DNA from: Auriscalpium vulgare
Lineage: Eukaryota; Basidiomycota; Agaricomycetes; Russulales; Auriscalpiaceae
Direction: 5' to 3'
Length of the DNA stretch: 64,000 bases
NCBI GenBank assembly: GCA_019915015.1
Contig: JAHBBC010000010.1
Span: 124,001 to 188,000 of the forward strand
This document shows, in pieces, positions 43,884-55,724 of this stretch. Made by a program: the position numbers and the translations under genes. The notes beneath the pieces were generated by a model. It did not search any database. It was not told the DNA's origin and saw only the letters and a program-made list of their open reading frames with translations. Numbering within the stretch: position 1 is the stretch's first letter; each line of letters starts with the position of its first letter.

Positions 43884-44993
43884 ATGGCAATTCTACCTCT
43901 GGAAATCCAGATCCTCGTGATCGAGTGGGTGTTTCGCGCATCTCAACACGCGCGTATCGACTACGCTACCCTCCGCGCATGTGCACTGGTCTGTCGCGCA
44001 TGGACAGTGACCGCGCAGCGCCTCCTCTTCCGCAGGATCTCCCCCGATCCCTACAACGACTACCATCGTCGGATTCCGCTCCTCATCCACACCCTCCGCA
44101 CTTGCCCCCACCTGTCCGCGCACGTGCGCTCCGTTCGCCTTGGGCCTCCCATGCTCCAGAACGACCCCGCAGCTGCCGACGGAACGATCGCAATGCTCGA
44201 GCTCGTTCCACACATCGAGGGCATCACATTCGAGACTACACTCGCTAGGCAAGATTGGAGCGCGGACCTGGAGGCGCGTATGCGCGCCCTCCCACTGCGC
44301 CCCGCGTTCCTTGCGCTTGGGGGCGAGCCGACAGTGGTCAACCGCATCGTGAAAATGTGGCCGACCATACGGGTGCTTGCGACTAGCACATTGCGGCGCC
44401 CCATTCATGCCGCGCGCCGGACCCTCCGCGTTCTGCCCACGGTGCAGGCGCTGACGCTCCACTCGTCCAACATCGCTGACCTGTCGCCCAAGGTGCCCCT
44501 CCCCGCCCTCCACGATCTGACGTTACTACACCCTTTTTGGACAAATCTAGTCCACTCTGAGCACCTCCGTGCTGTCGGCGTGCTCCCGCAGATACGGATA
44601 CTACAGCTGCGAGGGGCCTTCCCCCCGCAGGATGTTATTGATGATCTCGAGCAGCTCGAAGGCCTTATCATTGACGGCCCACCCGCGCAAACTGTCTCTC
44701 TACCCAAGTCGCTACACCACTTTGGGTATCACTCCGATAGGGATACGCGCGCCGACACTGGGATTGTCACCGCCGCGTTATGCGGTCTGCCAAATCTGCA
44801 GCGCGTCACCGTAACGCGTCAAGGCCATCCAGACATGCGCTCTGCGCTGGAGGAAATGTGCCGTAGCTGTGGTGCCGACTTTGAGATGTACGAATCGGCG
44901 GACTCTTTCATGGTCAGTTCGGATTCGCATACTAAATGTCGTCCGGTATTGACTTACAGCTCGCAGCGCCCTCGCCACATTGACTGGATATGA
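43884..44993 (+). CDS. FB8: F-box/leucine-rich-type protein
   Basis: Start ATG 43884 (LPLEIQILVIEWVFRASQHA), F-box-like core CALVCRAWTVTAQRLLFRRI, then LELVPHIEGITF and LPKSLHHFGYHSD. The final intron 44913-44966 (GTCAGT..GCAG) is 54 nt without a stop. Spliced (351 residues) and unspliced (369 residues) products both end RPRHIDWI. It is transcribed away from FB7. It is closer in sequence to FB13 and FB14 than to FB2. No lesion is seen. Confidence 0.8.
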   Translation: MAILPLEIQILVIEWVFRASQHARIDYATLRACALVCRAWTVTAQRLLFRRISPDPYNDYHRRIPLLIHTLRTCPHLSAHVRSVRLGPPMLQNDPAAADGTIAMLELVPHIEGITFETTLARQDWSADLEARMRALPLRPAFLALGGEPTVVNRIVKMWPTIRVLATSTLRRPIHAARRTLRVLPTVQALTLHSSNIADLSPKVPLPALHDLTLLHPFWTNLVHSEHLRAVGVLPQIRILQLRGAFPPQDVIDDLEQLEGLIIDGPPAQTVSLPKSLHHFGYHSDRDTRADTGIVTAALCGLPNLQRVTVTRQGHPDMRSALEEMCRSCGADFEMYESADSFMVSSDSHTKCRPVLTYSSQRPRHIDWI

Positions 44994-46375
44994 AATAGCT
45001 GGACCGGACACGCAGCCCGACTCGATACTCGCTCAAGACACACCTCCTAAACACCAGCCTCTTTTCTCGAGTCTCCTTCCCTCCCAGCATACACCGCCGG
45101 CGTTCTCGCCATCTTGGTCTCTGGTAGCGACTCCTGCCAGCGCTAAGGCATGCACCTCCATGATTGCTCTGAAGGACAAATTCACAGACAAATTTAACCG
45201 TCGGCAACTGCCGATTCGGGGCTTCGGCCGTTCGGAGCTCGACGCCAACAACGACGACGACGAGCCTTTTTGCGGTCCACCACCACGGGATCTACAGTAC
45301 CTCCTTATTATCCCCCTTGTCAACACTGGTGCACTGCAGTTGAGACGTGGTGGTCTCAACCGTCCTTATCGGCTATCCGTCGGGACCAAACTCGGCACCT
45401 TGACCGGCACTCGCAGACTCTGAGACGTCGGAGTCCCGCTTTCCAAGTGAGCGAGTAGCTATGCAAGCTCCAGGTGCGCCAAGTCTGCTGTCAATAGTGA
45501 GCGTCTGTCTCTGACCATGCTAAGTAGTCTACCAGCGCGTCACCATCCGCTGGTTTAGTTGCTCCGGGAGCACGGAAGAGACGCGCTACGCCCCACTGAG
45601 TCCGCGATCTGGATTCATGTTTTTTTAGGATCGGCTGAAACCCACCCTGCACGCGTATGTTCGATTCCGTAATTTTGTGCGCTCAAGCTCAAAGTCGGTC
45701 GACGGACAGATCCCGCCGCCACATGTCTTCGAGCAACCGTGCTGCTGTCAAGCTCAAGATCGCATCAACACATCACCGTCATGTTCTTTGCTTTGAATGG
45801 CCCCCACCTGTCACCATGTCTTTTTGCTTCCAGAAGTTGCGACCGCATGTTCTTCGACCGCAGTTGCTCGTTTGCGCTGGGCCGAGCTGCGCGACATGGT
45901 CTTACGGGGCGTCAAAGTGACGTCTCGTGCGAGGTGTCTAGCCCGTGCGCGCAGCTCTACACCCTAACCACTATCCTGAACGCCGCATCGCCGGGGGTGG
46001 CGATGAACAGGACGCTACGAGCGAGCTGGGTCGCAGGTACCCGGCGGACAGAGGTGGGGTACATATCATGCGTGAGTCCAGCCCGTCCGTACCTTGACTC
46101 GAGCTACTCACCACGGTTCGTGCAGAGCATTCATTGAGAGAGCTCTAGGGGAGCACATCGGGAGAACAAACGTTCGCTCCGATTATTCTCGGTAAGTCCC
46201 GCCAGCGCCTTGTGGTGGTTGGAGTTGCTCATGACGGTCCGCATACATTGATCAGGGTCGCTCGCTGCTGTCTGCCAATATGAAATCCCGTACGGCTTGT
46301 TATCGTCTACAGATAACGAGGGGTAGGCGCCAGAATGTTTACGAGACCCGGATCAAGCAAAAACGTGGGGGTGAG
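44994..46375. other. Intergenic with an unsupported open frame
   Basis: An open frame at 44980-45423 (147 codons, with LKDKFTDKFNRRQLPIRGFG) directly follows FB8, but nothing supports it beyond length. The rest (45430-46375) has possible splice sites (for example GTAAGTCCC at 46192) without a recognisable protein. Confidence 0.3.
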
Positions 46376-46702
46376 CCGTTCTCATTTTGCCGCCGAGCCT
46401 ATCGTGCTGACTCCTTCCAGTCGTTCATTACAGCTGCAGTAAACTCGAAGACGCTTGGTCAGTACAATGCGTTGTCGCTCTCGAGGCTTGCTGGAGGGGC
46501 TGAAATGTATTCTACATGATACGGGAATTGAAAATCAAATATGGACAGACGTGGCTCGTAGGCTATCGAGTCTGAACAAGATGCGCGAGTGTTCCCTCAA
46601 AGAGATGAGCGAATGGAGGGTATTCAGTTAGAGTGAAGCAATACATGGAGTACCAGAAGAAGTAGAAACCGCACAGCAGAGCGCCGATGAATGAGTAAAA
46701 GA
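46376..46702. repeat. Duplicated 3' flank of the HD gene family
   Basis: Matches 62755-63105 by eye over most of its length (shared TTTGCCGCCGA, GACGCTTGGTCA-type runs). It is the downstream flank of HD1 on the reverse strand. A hydrophobic reverse-strand frame (FYSFIGALLCGFYFFWYSMY) starts just after the HD stop codon. It may be an alternative C-terminus or chance. Confidence 0.55.
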
Positions 46703-49300
46703 TCACCAACTCGTCATCGAGAGACGACGTAGAATAGACTTCTCTTTGTCCATCCTGCAAAGCATCTTCTTGAGCTGCTTGATGCTACAGTCTTCGATGG
46801 AGACCTCGTCTTCAACTCTCATCAACGCAGCGAAGACGTGGGTATCTGCGTCCAGAATCGAGCGCCAAATGCCCTCCCCGTCGCGCAGCATCGCCTTCAG
46901 CTTGCTAAATGGCTTGCTGACCTTCTTCCCAGCTACAGGAACACGCTCAAAAATATCCTGATAAAAAATAGAGACAACGACGCACCCGTCTCCGGCACCC
47001 GAGTGAGCGCGTCTGGGCAACCTGCGATCGGGCCCTCGTTGAACAGCGTCGTTACCTTCTCGCAAAGGCCAAGCATCGTGGTAGCGCGCTCGATTTTCGG
47101 TCGGGAGAAAATGGCGCACGCGGACTCGGTGGCCTTCCGCGCGTAGTCGACGCAGCCTTCGAAGAATTGAAGGCAGCGCTGCTTGTTCCGTTCTACATTG
47201 AGATACACTTGTTCGAGGCACCGCAGGTGCTTCCCTTTGAGAACTGAGAAATCTCTACGGAAGGTACGCGCCGATGAAAGGGAGGCTTGGAGGGCTGAGA
47301 TGGCGGGGATCAATGTAGACGCAATCTCGGGGGCGTCCAGCTGCATTTATGGATCAGTGTCGGATCAAATACCTATGATTAATGGCATCGCACCTTGTGG
47401 TGAGATCGACTTGCGTTGAAGCGCGGTAATGATTGAAGCGTGTCTGAAGGTGTTTTCTATATTGACTGTTCAGAGAGGGAATAAATGGGTTGAATTTGGA
47501 CGAACTGACACTATGTCCGTTGACGGCACCATCCAACGTGCTGCCAAGGCCGCGCCAATACTGACCCTCGCCTTGTTCAATGCGGCGTTCCTTCAGAGCC
47601 CGCGTAACGTGCCGGACCTCGTCCGTCCAGAATTTATCCAGCTCGACGTAACACGCCTTGATCACGCCGATCAGCTCATCAAGCTCGTCGAAGAGCGCGG
47701 CTTCTTGATCGAGCGGGCACGCACGCACTGCAAAATCCTGTCAGCGATTGCAGCAACACGGCAAGCTGCGGGCCAACACACCAGCCGCACGAACGCCTTT
47801 CAGCTCCTTGCTTACGCCCTTCGCAAAAGACGCGCCCAGGTCCACGGCTGTGCTCCGCAGCGTCTACGCGAGCTCCAGGCGGCGCTCCAGCAAATCGAGC
47901 CAAGCCCTCTGGGAGCGAATCTCGTCGAAGAGGTCGTGGAGGAATTGGTCTGTGTACTCCTTCGATAGCTTGACGAATTCGTCGTAGCGGCTCTGGTGCC
48001 GTGTGAAGATGTCCCGGAGCTCGACGACCTGTGCGCGCAGAGAGGGCTGGTGTTCAGCGGAGGCAGTGCACACGAGCTCTTCTAAGTGGTTGATGGCCAC
48101 CGCCAGCCGGTTCATGAGTTTCTTCCACGAGGAGAGCGTAGGATGGACACTCGTCCAGGAGAAGCTTGAGGGGCCGACCCCGCTTGTCGAGCCTGAGGAT
48201 GGTGCGCGCTGTCCAGTCTGGGTAAATATATGCATTTAAGACCGACTTGAAGACAAACCTCTTCGAATGGTTGCGATCCGGATGGTGAACCGCCTTCCCG
48301 CTCGCGATGCACCTCGGCCAAACGGTTTTCCAGCTCCTCGACGCGCTGCTCCAGTTCCCTCGTGGACGTCGAGGGTTCGGCCTCACGCGCCTCCTGCCGC
48401 TGCTTGCGACTGCTGGCTCGTTTACTTTGGAACCTGCGATGCTCGTAAAAGACCGTACAACAGTGATGGCACACCGACGCACCAGATCTGCAATTGGCGG
48501 GGCAGCAAGTCAAGTTCCTTAGCCAGTGCTTCCCGCTCTTCGGTGGACGGAAATGCTGTGCGATTGAAAACTTCATTTAGGATTTGCAGGCTGCGTGCAT
48601 CCACACGCTTGCGCTTCTTCTTAGGAAAGGGAGGCTCGACGGCGGGCGAGGAGGGTGCGTCGCGATCGTTGAGGGGTCCATGCGAGTCAGTGCGGTAGCT
48701 TGAGATGCCCGGATATACGGTGTCTATGGGAGAGGGCGGGTGTGCGTTGGTGGTGCGCTCATAGCGGGAAGAGCTGAGAGAATGACGACGATGAAGGCGA
48801 ACCGCCTGAGCTGGCACGTCCTCAGTGGTTCGACCTGGGTCAAGTAGATGGTCAAAGTGTGCCCTGGGACAGTGCTGCAAGAGCTGCGCACCAATTGCCG
48901 GCCCCAGCCACGGACTAATCGGCGCTGTGGATCCCGGTTGATCGACTTGGCGGCCAGAAGCTGGTGATCTGATGATCTGAAAGTCAGGATATACAGGCTG
49001 TTAGACAAGAAAATGGATCCCGTACTCTCCATCGTATAGAGCATCGTCTAGGAACCTGAATTGCATACGGAGGATCGGGCTTGGCGGTACAGCGGCCATC
49101 GTGAGCGGCCGCAGGCCAAGACTGACAAAAGAGTTCACCACGCGGACGAGAGGAAAGGAGGGATTGCAGCTGGAGCACTGAGATGGACTGGTAGCGGTCG
49201 GACGTAGTCACAGTACTATGCGGCCGTGTAACCGTAGCGGGCTGTGCGCCGCCCGGCCGGCCCGGCTGAGAGTAGGCGCAGAAAATGAAGACGCGGGTAC
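46703..49300 (-). pseudogene. HD1: homeodomain/coiled-coil gene copy, 5'-truncated
   Basis: Homeodomain exon: KKKRKRVDARSLQILNEVFN, then TAFPSTEEREALAKELDLLP and RQLQI. A 49-nt phase-2 intron within W48 leads to FQSKRASSRKQRQEA. A zipper-like coil follows (RELEQRVEELENRLAEVHRE), then after a 41-nt intron an all-helical exon (LSSWKKLMNRLAVAINHLEE to LERRLELA, stop TAG). Helical sequence continues in the same frame beyond the TAG, then further exons contain YVELDKFWTDEVRHVTRALK, APEIASTLIPAISALQASLS and VSKPFSKLKAMLRDGEGIWR, with stop 46703. The first part of exon 1 is missing: near 49300 the sequence switches to an FB promoter block. Exons 1-3 otherwise keep frame up to the TAG. Confidence 0.6.
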
Positions 49301-49726
49301 CCGGCCCCTTGTCAGGCAACCACCTCCACCCAACCCATTAGATTCTACAGTAAGACCAACTTCTCACTTTCTCTCCTACCTTGACAATAGTTGGCAACAG
49401 CTCGTCTATTTCAGAATACCAGGCGCGTTTCTGCCGAGTCGTCGCTGCGAGCCCGATAGTAGCGCGGCTATCATAGTTTGTCGTCCTTCAAATTCTTCAC
49501 ACCGTAGCATGCTCAAACAGATGTCATTGTTTTTAGGCTGGTATCTGCACCAATTCAGTGTGCCAGGACTTCAACTCGGCTGTCCACTCAGGGGCTGCCC
49601 TCAGGCTGACGGTGCGTCGCCGCATCTTCTAACGCCTCACTTTCTCACTGTACCTCCCACCAGCCCGTTCGTCCTGTGCCCATCATGGCGCCCGCTCAGA
49701 TTCCTGCGGAGATCCAGCACACCATC
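49301..49726 (+). pseudogene. FB14-like fragment: promoter and first 14 codons only
   Basis: This matches the FB14 upstream region (about 60740-61099) and then ATGGCGCCCGCTCAG with QIPAEIQHTI. It stops at 49726, where the 3' flank of HD2 begins. It is a severed F-box gene start between two HD copies. Confidence 0.75.
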
Positions 49727-49783
49727 AGGAATACCAGAAGATGTAGAGATCGCACAGCAGAGCGCCGATGAATGAGTAAAAGA

Positions 49784-52441
49784 TCACCAACTCATCATCG
49801 AGAGACGACGTAGAATGGACTTCTCTTTGTCCATCCTGCAAAGCATCTTCTTGAGCTGCTTGATGCTACAGTCTTCGATGGAGAGCTCGTCTTCAACTCT
49901 CGTCAGCGCAGCGAAGACGTGGGTATCTGCGTCCAGAATCGAGCGCCAAATGCCCTCCCCGTCGCGCAGCATCGCCTGCAGCTTGCTAAATGGCTTGCTG
50001 ACCTTCTTCTCCGCTACAGGAACACGCTCAAAAATATCCTGATAGAAAACTAGAGACAACGACGCACCCGTCTCCGGCACCCGAGTGACCGCGTCTGGGC
50101 AACCCGCGATCGGGCCCTCGTTTAACAGCGTCATCGCCCTTTCGCGCAGGCTGAGCATCGCGGTAGAGCGCTCGGTTTTCGGTGGGAAAATGGCGCACGC
50201 GGACTGGGTGGCCTTCCGCGCATAGTCGACGCAGTCTCCAAAGAATTGAAGGCAGCGCTGCTTGTTCCGTTCTACATTGAGATACGCCTGTTCGAGGCTC
50301 CGGATGTGCTTCGCTTTGAATACTGAGAAGTCTCTACGGAAGGTACGCGCCGATGAAAGGGAGGCTTGGAGGGCTGAGATGGCGGGGATCAATGTAGACG
50401 CAATCTCGGGGGCGTCCAGCTGCATTGATGGATCAGTGTCGGATCAAATACCTATGATTAATGGCATCGCACCTTGTGGTGAGATCGACTTGCGTTGAAG
50501 CGCGGTAATGATTGAAGCGTGTCTGAAGGTGTTTTCTATATTGACTGTTCAGAGAGGGAATAAATGGGTTGAATTTGGACGAACTGACACTATGTCCGTT
50601 GACGGCACCATCCAACGTGCTGCCAAGGCCGCGCCAATACTGACCCTCGCCTTGTTCAATGCGGCGTTCCTTCAGAGCCCGCGTAACGTGCCGGACCTCG
50701 TCCGTCCAGAATTTGTCCAGCTCGACGTAACACGCCTTGATCACGCCGATCAGCTCATCCAACTCGTCGAAGAGCGCGGCTTCTTGATCGAGCGGGCACG
50801 CACGCACTGCAAAATCCTGTCAGCGATTGCGGCAACACGGCAGACCGCGGGCCAACGCACCAGCCGCACGGACACCTTTCAGGTCCTTGCATACACCCTT
50901 CTCAAAAGACGCGCCCAGGTCCACGGCTGTGCTCCGCAGCGTCTACGCGAGCTCCAGGCGGCGCTCCAGCAAATCGAGCCAAGCGCTCTGGGAGCGAATC
51001 TCGTCGGAGAGGTCGTGGAGGAATTGGTCTGTGTACTCCTTCGATAGCTTGACGAATTCGTCGTAGCGGCTCTGGTGCCGTGTGAAGATGTCCCGGAGCT
51101 CGACGACCTGTGCGCGCAGAGAGGGCTGGTGTTCAGCGGAGGCAGTGCACACGAGCTCTTCTAAGTGGTTGATGGCCACCGCCAGCCGGTTCATGAGTTT
51201 CTTCCACGAGGAGAGCGTAGGATGGACGCTCGTCCAGGAGAAGCTTGAGGGGCCGACCCGCTTGTCGAGCCTGAGGATGGTGCGCGCTGTCCAGTCTGGG
51301 TAAATATATGCATTTAAGACCGACTTGAAGACAAACCTCTTCGAATGGTTGCGATCCGGATGATGAACCGCCTTCCCGCTCGCGATGCACCTCGGCCAAA
51401 CGGTTTTCCAGCTCCTCGACGCGCTGCTCCAGTTCCCTCGTGGACGTCGAGGGTTCGGCCTCACGCGCCTCCTGCCGCTGCTTGCGACTGCTGGCTCGTT
51501 TACTTTGGAACCTGCGATGCTCGTAAAAGACCGTGTAACAGTGATGGCACACCGACGCACCAGATCTGCAATTGGCGGGGCAGCAAGTCAAGTTCCTTAG
51601 CCAGTGCTTCCCGCTCTTCGGTGGACGGAAATGCTGTGCGATTGAAAACTTCATTTAGGATTTGCAGGCTGCGTGCATCCGCACGCTTGCGCTTCTTCTT
51701 AGGAAAGGGAGGCTCGACAGCGGGCGAGGAGGGTGCGTCGCGATCGTTGAGGGGTCTATGCGAGTCAGTGCGGTAGCTTGAGATGCCCGGATATACGGTA
51801 TCTATGGGAGAAGGTGGGTGTGCGTTGGTGGTGCGTTCATAGCGGGAGGAGCTGAGAGGATGACAGGGCTGAACGCAATCCGCCTGAGCTGGCACGTCCT
51901 CAGTGGTTCGAACTGGGTCAAGTAGATGGTCAAAGTGTGTCCTGGGACAGTGCTGCACTGAGAGCTGCGCACCAATTGCCGGCCCCAGCCACGGACTAAT
52001 TGGCGCTGTATATCCCGGTTGATCGACTTGGCGGCCAGAAGCTGGTGATCTAATGATCTGAGAGTCAGCATAATACAGGCTGTAAGACAAGAAATGCATC
52101 CCGTACTCTCCATCGTATAGAGGCCGCTCAACCCCGAAAGTGAATTGTACACGGCCCGGGGTCACCGGAGGGACGATGGTCGGGCTTGACGGTACAGCGG
52201 CCATAGTGAGCGGCCGCAGGCCAAGACTGACAGAAGAGTTCACCGCGCGGACGAGAGGAAAGGAGGAACTGCAGCTGGAGCAGTACTGACGCGATGGTGT
52301 AACGGGTACTAGTACGTATACGCGGCCGGGCTGTGCGCCGCTCGGCCGGCCCAGCCGGGTAGGCGCAGAAAATGAAGACGCGGGTACCGTCCGTCCCAAC
52401 ACAAGTGCACCCGCCGGCTGTACGTTCTTCACTGCACTCAT
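49784..52441 (-). pseudogene. HD2: homeodomain/coiled-coil gene copy with complete 5' end
   Basis: ATG 52441; exon 1 (52441-51561) has 293 codons plus two bases, with a Ser/Pro/Tyr-rich N-terminus. The homeodomain is at about residues 247-306. The phase-2 intron 51560-51512 splits W48; exon 2 (51511-51337) gives FQSKRASSRK and the coiled coil. Intron 51336-51296 leads to exon 3, where one G is missing from a GGGG run present in HD1 (near 51257), so the frame is lost. A TAG after ELERRLELA-type sequence is shared with HD1. Later exons read through to a stop at 49784. Invariant Asn51 of homeodomains is Ser here. The exon borders after 50940 are uncertain. Confidence 0.6.
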
Positions 52442-52675
52442 CTTCAGCTTTAGTATCTATTCTAATGCATAATTCTTGGTAGATGATCAACTGAGCCTCT
52501 TCGAATCGAACTACTCATCATCGTATTGTCGCGCGGCTTTGCCGAGCAGTGTTGGAAATATTCGCCCCAGGTGCGTTCACCACCGCATGTCCCAGAGTAC
52601 CCGTCGCGCTAATCAATCCATTTCAGATTGCTTCACGTGGGTCAGGAGCAGCATCCATCTCTCGAAGGCGTTGCC
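52442..52675. other. Region between divergent HD2 and FB9
   Basis: A shared promoter region of 234 bp; no distinct element is recognised. Confidence 0.4.
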
Positions 52676-53821
52676 ATGGCGGCCATACCGTTGGAACTCC
52701 AGATCATGGTCGTCGAAGGGGTGTATAGGGCTTCACAGCACAACGAGCTTCAACAGCCCAACGAGCTTCATTATGCTACCCTTCGTGCGTGCGCCCTTGT
52801 CTGCAGGGCTTGGACACCCACAGCCCAGCGCCTCATGCTCCGCCGCCTTCCTATCCCCATCCATTTCAGCACCAACACCCACCGCCGCGCCGTCCTCCTA
52901 CTCCGTACCATCCGTGACCGACCCTTTCTAGCCAGTCACATTACCTCCGTCAAATTCGACCTGGTCAGATTAGACGGGGTTAACCTGGACAACCCCTGTG
53001 TTACGCTGCTGGAGCTTTGCCCGCGCATCACATGTATCCGTGTCAGCTGTTCATCCGACACGTCGCGGCAATGGCAACAGCTCGCGATGCGCCTACGCTC
53101 TCTTCCCCTACGCCCCGTCGTCCTGTGTATCGCAGGCGCTGCCACGGCCTTCAGCAAACTCATTCACATGTGGCCGACGGTGCGGGTCCTGGACATCGGC
53201 ATGTGGAGCCAAACTAGCCAAACAATCAATGGCCATTTACTCCGCGATCTGTCCTCTTTAGAGGCCCTCTCAGTCACTGAAATGAATGCCTTTGACCTCA
53301 TGTCACCCGAGGTCAATTTTTCAGCACTCCGCGAACTGGAAATAAAGACGGAATGGGGCGAAGACTTTCAGCACCGTGTGTTCGGGTCGGGCGTGTTCGC
53401 TGGGATTCATTCTCTCAAGATCGATGGTACCTACCCACCCCCCGAGGTTTTCCAGCACATGGTGAACCTCGAGAACCTCGCTTTCAGTGAGCTTCCCGAG
53501 GGCAACCTTTCGTTCCCGCAGACCCTTCAACATGTTGGGTATCATCCTAGCCGATTCCTCGTGCATTTGGAGCATATCAAGAATATCAAGCCCTTTGTTG
53601 CAGCTCTGCGCACGCTGCCAAGCTTGCAGGGCGTGAGCGCGACGTCCATGTTGCCACCGAAGCGTATAGCCATTCTCAAGGAAGTCTGTCGCGAACGTGG
53701 CATTGACCTGGAGATATGCTATGATACGGATCGTCTTTGGGTACGTCTCCAACATTTTTGTATGCTAAGCACTGGTGACTCTTAGCTCGTATAGCGTCCA
53801 ATAAACATCGACTGGATCTGA
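52676..53821 (+). CDS. FB9: F-box/leucine-rich-type protein
   Basis: ATG 52676 (MAAIPLELQIMVVEGVYRAS), then CALVCRAWTPTAQRLMLRRL, LELCPRITCIRVS and FPQTLQHVGYHPS. Intron 53741-53794 (54 nt, GTACGT..ATAG) leads to RPINIDWI and TGA 53819-53821, giving 363 residues. Unlike FB7 and FB8 this intron contains in-frame stops. Residues 22-31 contain a small duplication (NELQQPNEL, from a 12-base direct repeat) inside the F-box-like region. The upstream frame to 52628 is not needed. No lesion is seen. Confidence 0.8.
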
Positions 53822-54053
53822 ACGCAGTGGTCCGACCCTCCGTCGACTAGGAGCCTGGACGCATTCAATGGCGCATGACCTCCTTGCCACCCCCAATTTT
53901 ATATTGACCCGTCGATCTTGCCGATAATTCATCCTTTTTCCATTGAATCGATTCAAATTTTCTTGCGCCAGCGACTAGAGCAGCGCCTGCAGACTCCCCG
54001 CATTTTGGGCTTTCCTGTAACTCTTAGGCGAGCACGTCATCATTGATTCACTC
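53822..54053. other. Spacer before FB10
   Basis: Nothing recognised. Confidence 0.4.
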
Positions 54054-55030
54054 ATGCGACCCCACGCTCGTCCATCGAGACACGATGGGTTACTACTACT
54101 CCGCACGCTCCGCGCTAGCCCACACCTCATTGTGCACATCAGATTCATCCATATCACCTTCGCCTGTACAAAATCCAGCCCCGCTGATTCTGAGGCTGAA
54201 AGTCTCGCTCTACTGGAGCTCTGCGCACACGACGAGGCCATCTCCCTGGAGCTTCCAATATCGGCTTACGGATTTTATGACAGGCTGGGCGCCATCCCCC
54301 TCAGCCCTGCGCTCCTCCTCAGAGTCTACGATGAGCAAGAATTCGCCTACGCGTTCATCCGTATGTGGCCAAGCGTTCGCGGCCTTGTCACCGACGCATC
54401 TTACCGTTACCACGACGAGGATCCAATTGAGCCCAACTCTCTTCGCATCCCGCGCTCGGTGCAGTCTCTATCCATGGACGGCGACGATGTAGAGACTTGG
54501 GCGTCGCAGAAAGGCCTCCCGGACCTCCGCGACATCGAGCTGCGGGATATCATCCAATGGTCGGCTTTCACATGCCGCCAGCTCCGTATATCAGGTGTGC
54601 TCGGGCAGATCCACACACTGCATCTCAAGCGCACGCCATTTCCCCCGACAAGGATTCTCGAGCAGCTTGTGCAGCTATCGAGCTTCGTCTTTGATTGCCT
54701 TCCCGGCGATGTTGCCATCGAGCTCCCGCCGACCCTTTACCATGTTGGGCTCCATGGCCATACCTTCCAGGAATACGAGTACAATCACCGAAGGTTTGGT
54801 CGTGCAGTCATGGCCCTGCGTGTGTTGGGGAGCTTGAAGCGTGTCACCGCAACGCGCCAGGTGTCGCCCGATCATCTCGCGGCGCTCGACACCGTATGCC
54901 GTTAGCGTGGAGCCGAATTTTTGGTATACGCGACGCCCGAATTCTATTATGTGAGTTTGTTGTGACCTCTATCCGATGCGTGAGGCTGACTTGACGAGTA
55001 CAGCGGCCGAGAAACGTCGACTGGATGTGA
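54054..55030 (+). pseudogene. FB10: F-box-type gene lacking its F-box end, with a nonsense codon
   Basis: Homology starts within the leucine-rich region (LLLLRTLRASPHLIVHIRFI). It continues through FIRMWPSVRGLVTDAS, LPPTLYHVGLHGH and VTATRQVSPDHLAALDTVCR to TAG at 54903-54905. Family homology goes on after the TAG (RGAEFLVYATPEFYY), then a 53-nt intron (54951-55003) and RPRNVDWM with TGA at 55028-55030. The N-terminal F-box core is absent. Both lesions support a pseudogene. Confidence 0.75.
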
Positions 55031-55724
55031 TACACGCGGCATGCATTGCGCCGGTGCAGCCGGGGGAAAATATATGTGGCGTCGGGGTGAAGATATGGTA
55101 TGATTTATGGAACCTAGGGTGCGGGTGGACCTCAGCGAGCAGCTGGTGATGTGCATGTGCATGTGCGCACAGGATCTCGTGTGCCTGGAGGTACCGAAGA
55201 TGCTATGTGTCTGGCACAATACAAGGCGATGTGTTCGTTCCCGGGCCCCTCTGCATCGAGCGCGCCCGTCGTGAAATCGAGATAGCGATCGTGATTGGCG
55301 TACAAACCACATGCTACCTATTAGTACTTGTGCGGCAACAAAGCTATAACTGCCAGTTGTGAAACATCGAGACGCAACTCACTCGCGTGCTCCGTGCCGC
55401 CGCTCGTCGGCGAGGGCTGTCGGAGGCGTGGTGAGCTCCCTACGAATCGGACTGCAACTGCGGTGGGACGAGTATAGTCTAGTGGCCGATGAGTGCGTGT
55501 GACAGAGCGGGAGGCGAGAAGGAATGACCGGGAGATAGACCGCCTTGATGAAAGTCGACGGGTGAAGGAAGTTCGGTTGTGGTGTGATGGCAGAATCTGA
55601 CGATGTTCATTGGTGACGGGAAAATCAGGTCCAGTGTGCGTTCGACGGTCCCTAGAAACTGTCGTTGAGCACCAAAAAGCTAGGAACCGCATACGAGACT
55701 TACCGGGGCGTAGGATGCAGACAG
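55031..55724. other. Intergenic, nothing recognised
   Basis: No coding or repeat signal stands out. A short run near 55148 repeats GTGCAT. Confidence 0.45.

Noticed and set aside
43893..44513. 206-codon reverse-strand frame within FB8
   Set aside because: It is a shadow of the FB8 coding strand; FB8 has clear family motifs and codon use.
44980..45423. 147-codon open frame following FB8
   Set aside because: No homology, no intron signals and an equally long antisense frame; length alone is not enough in this GC range.
46563..46760. Hydrophobic reverse-strand frame after the HD1 stop (possible membrane segment)
   Set aside because: It overlaps the HD C-terminus in another frame; the hydrophobic stretch persists only partly in the other copies. 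No splice that would join it to HD was found.
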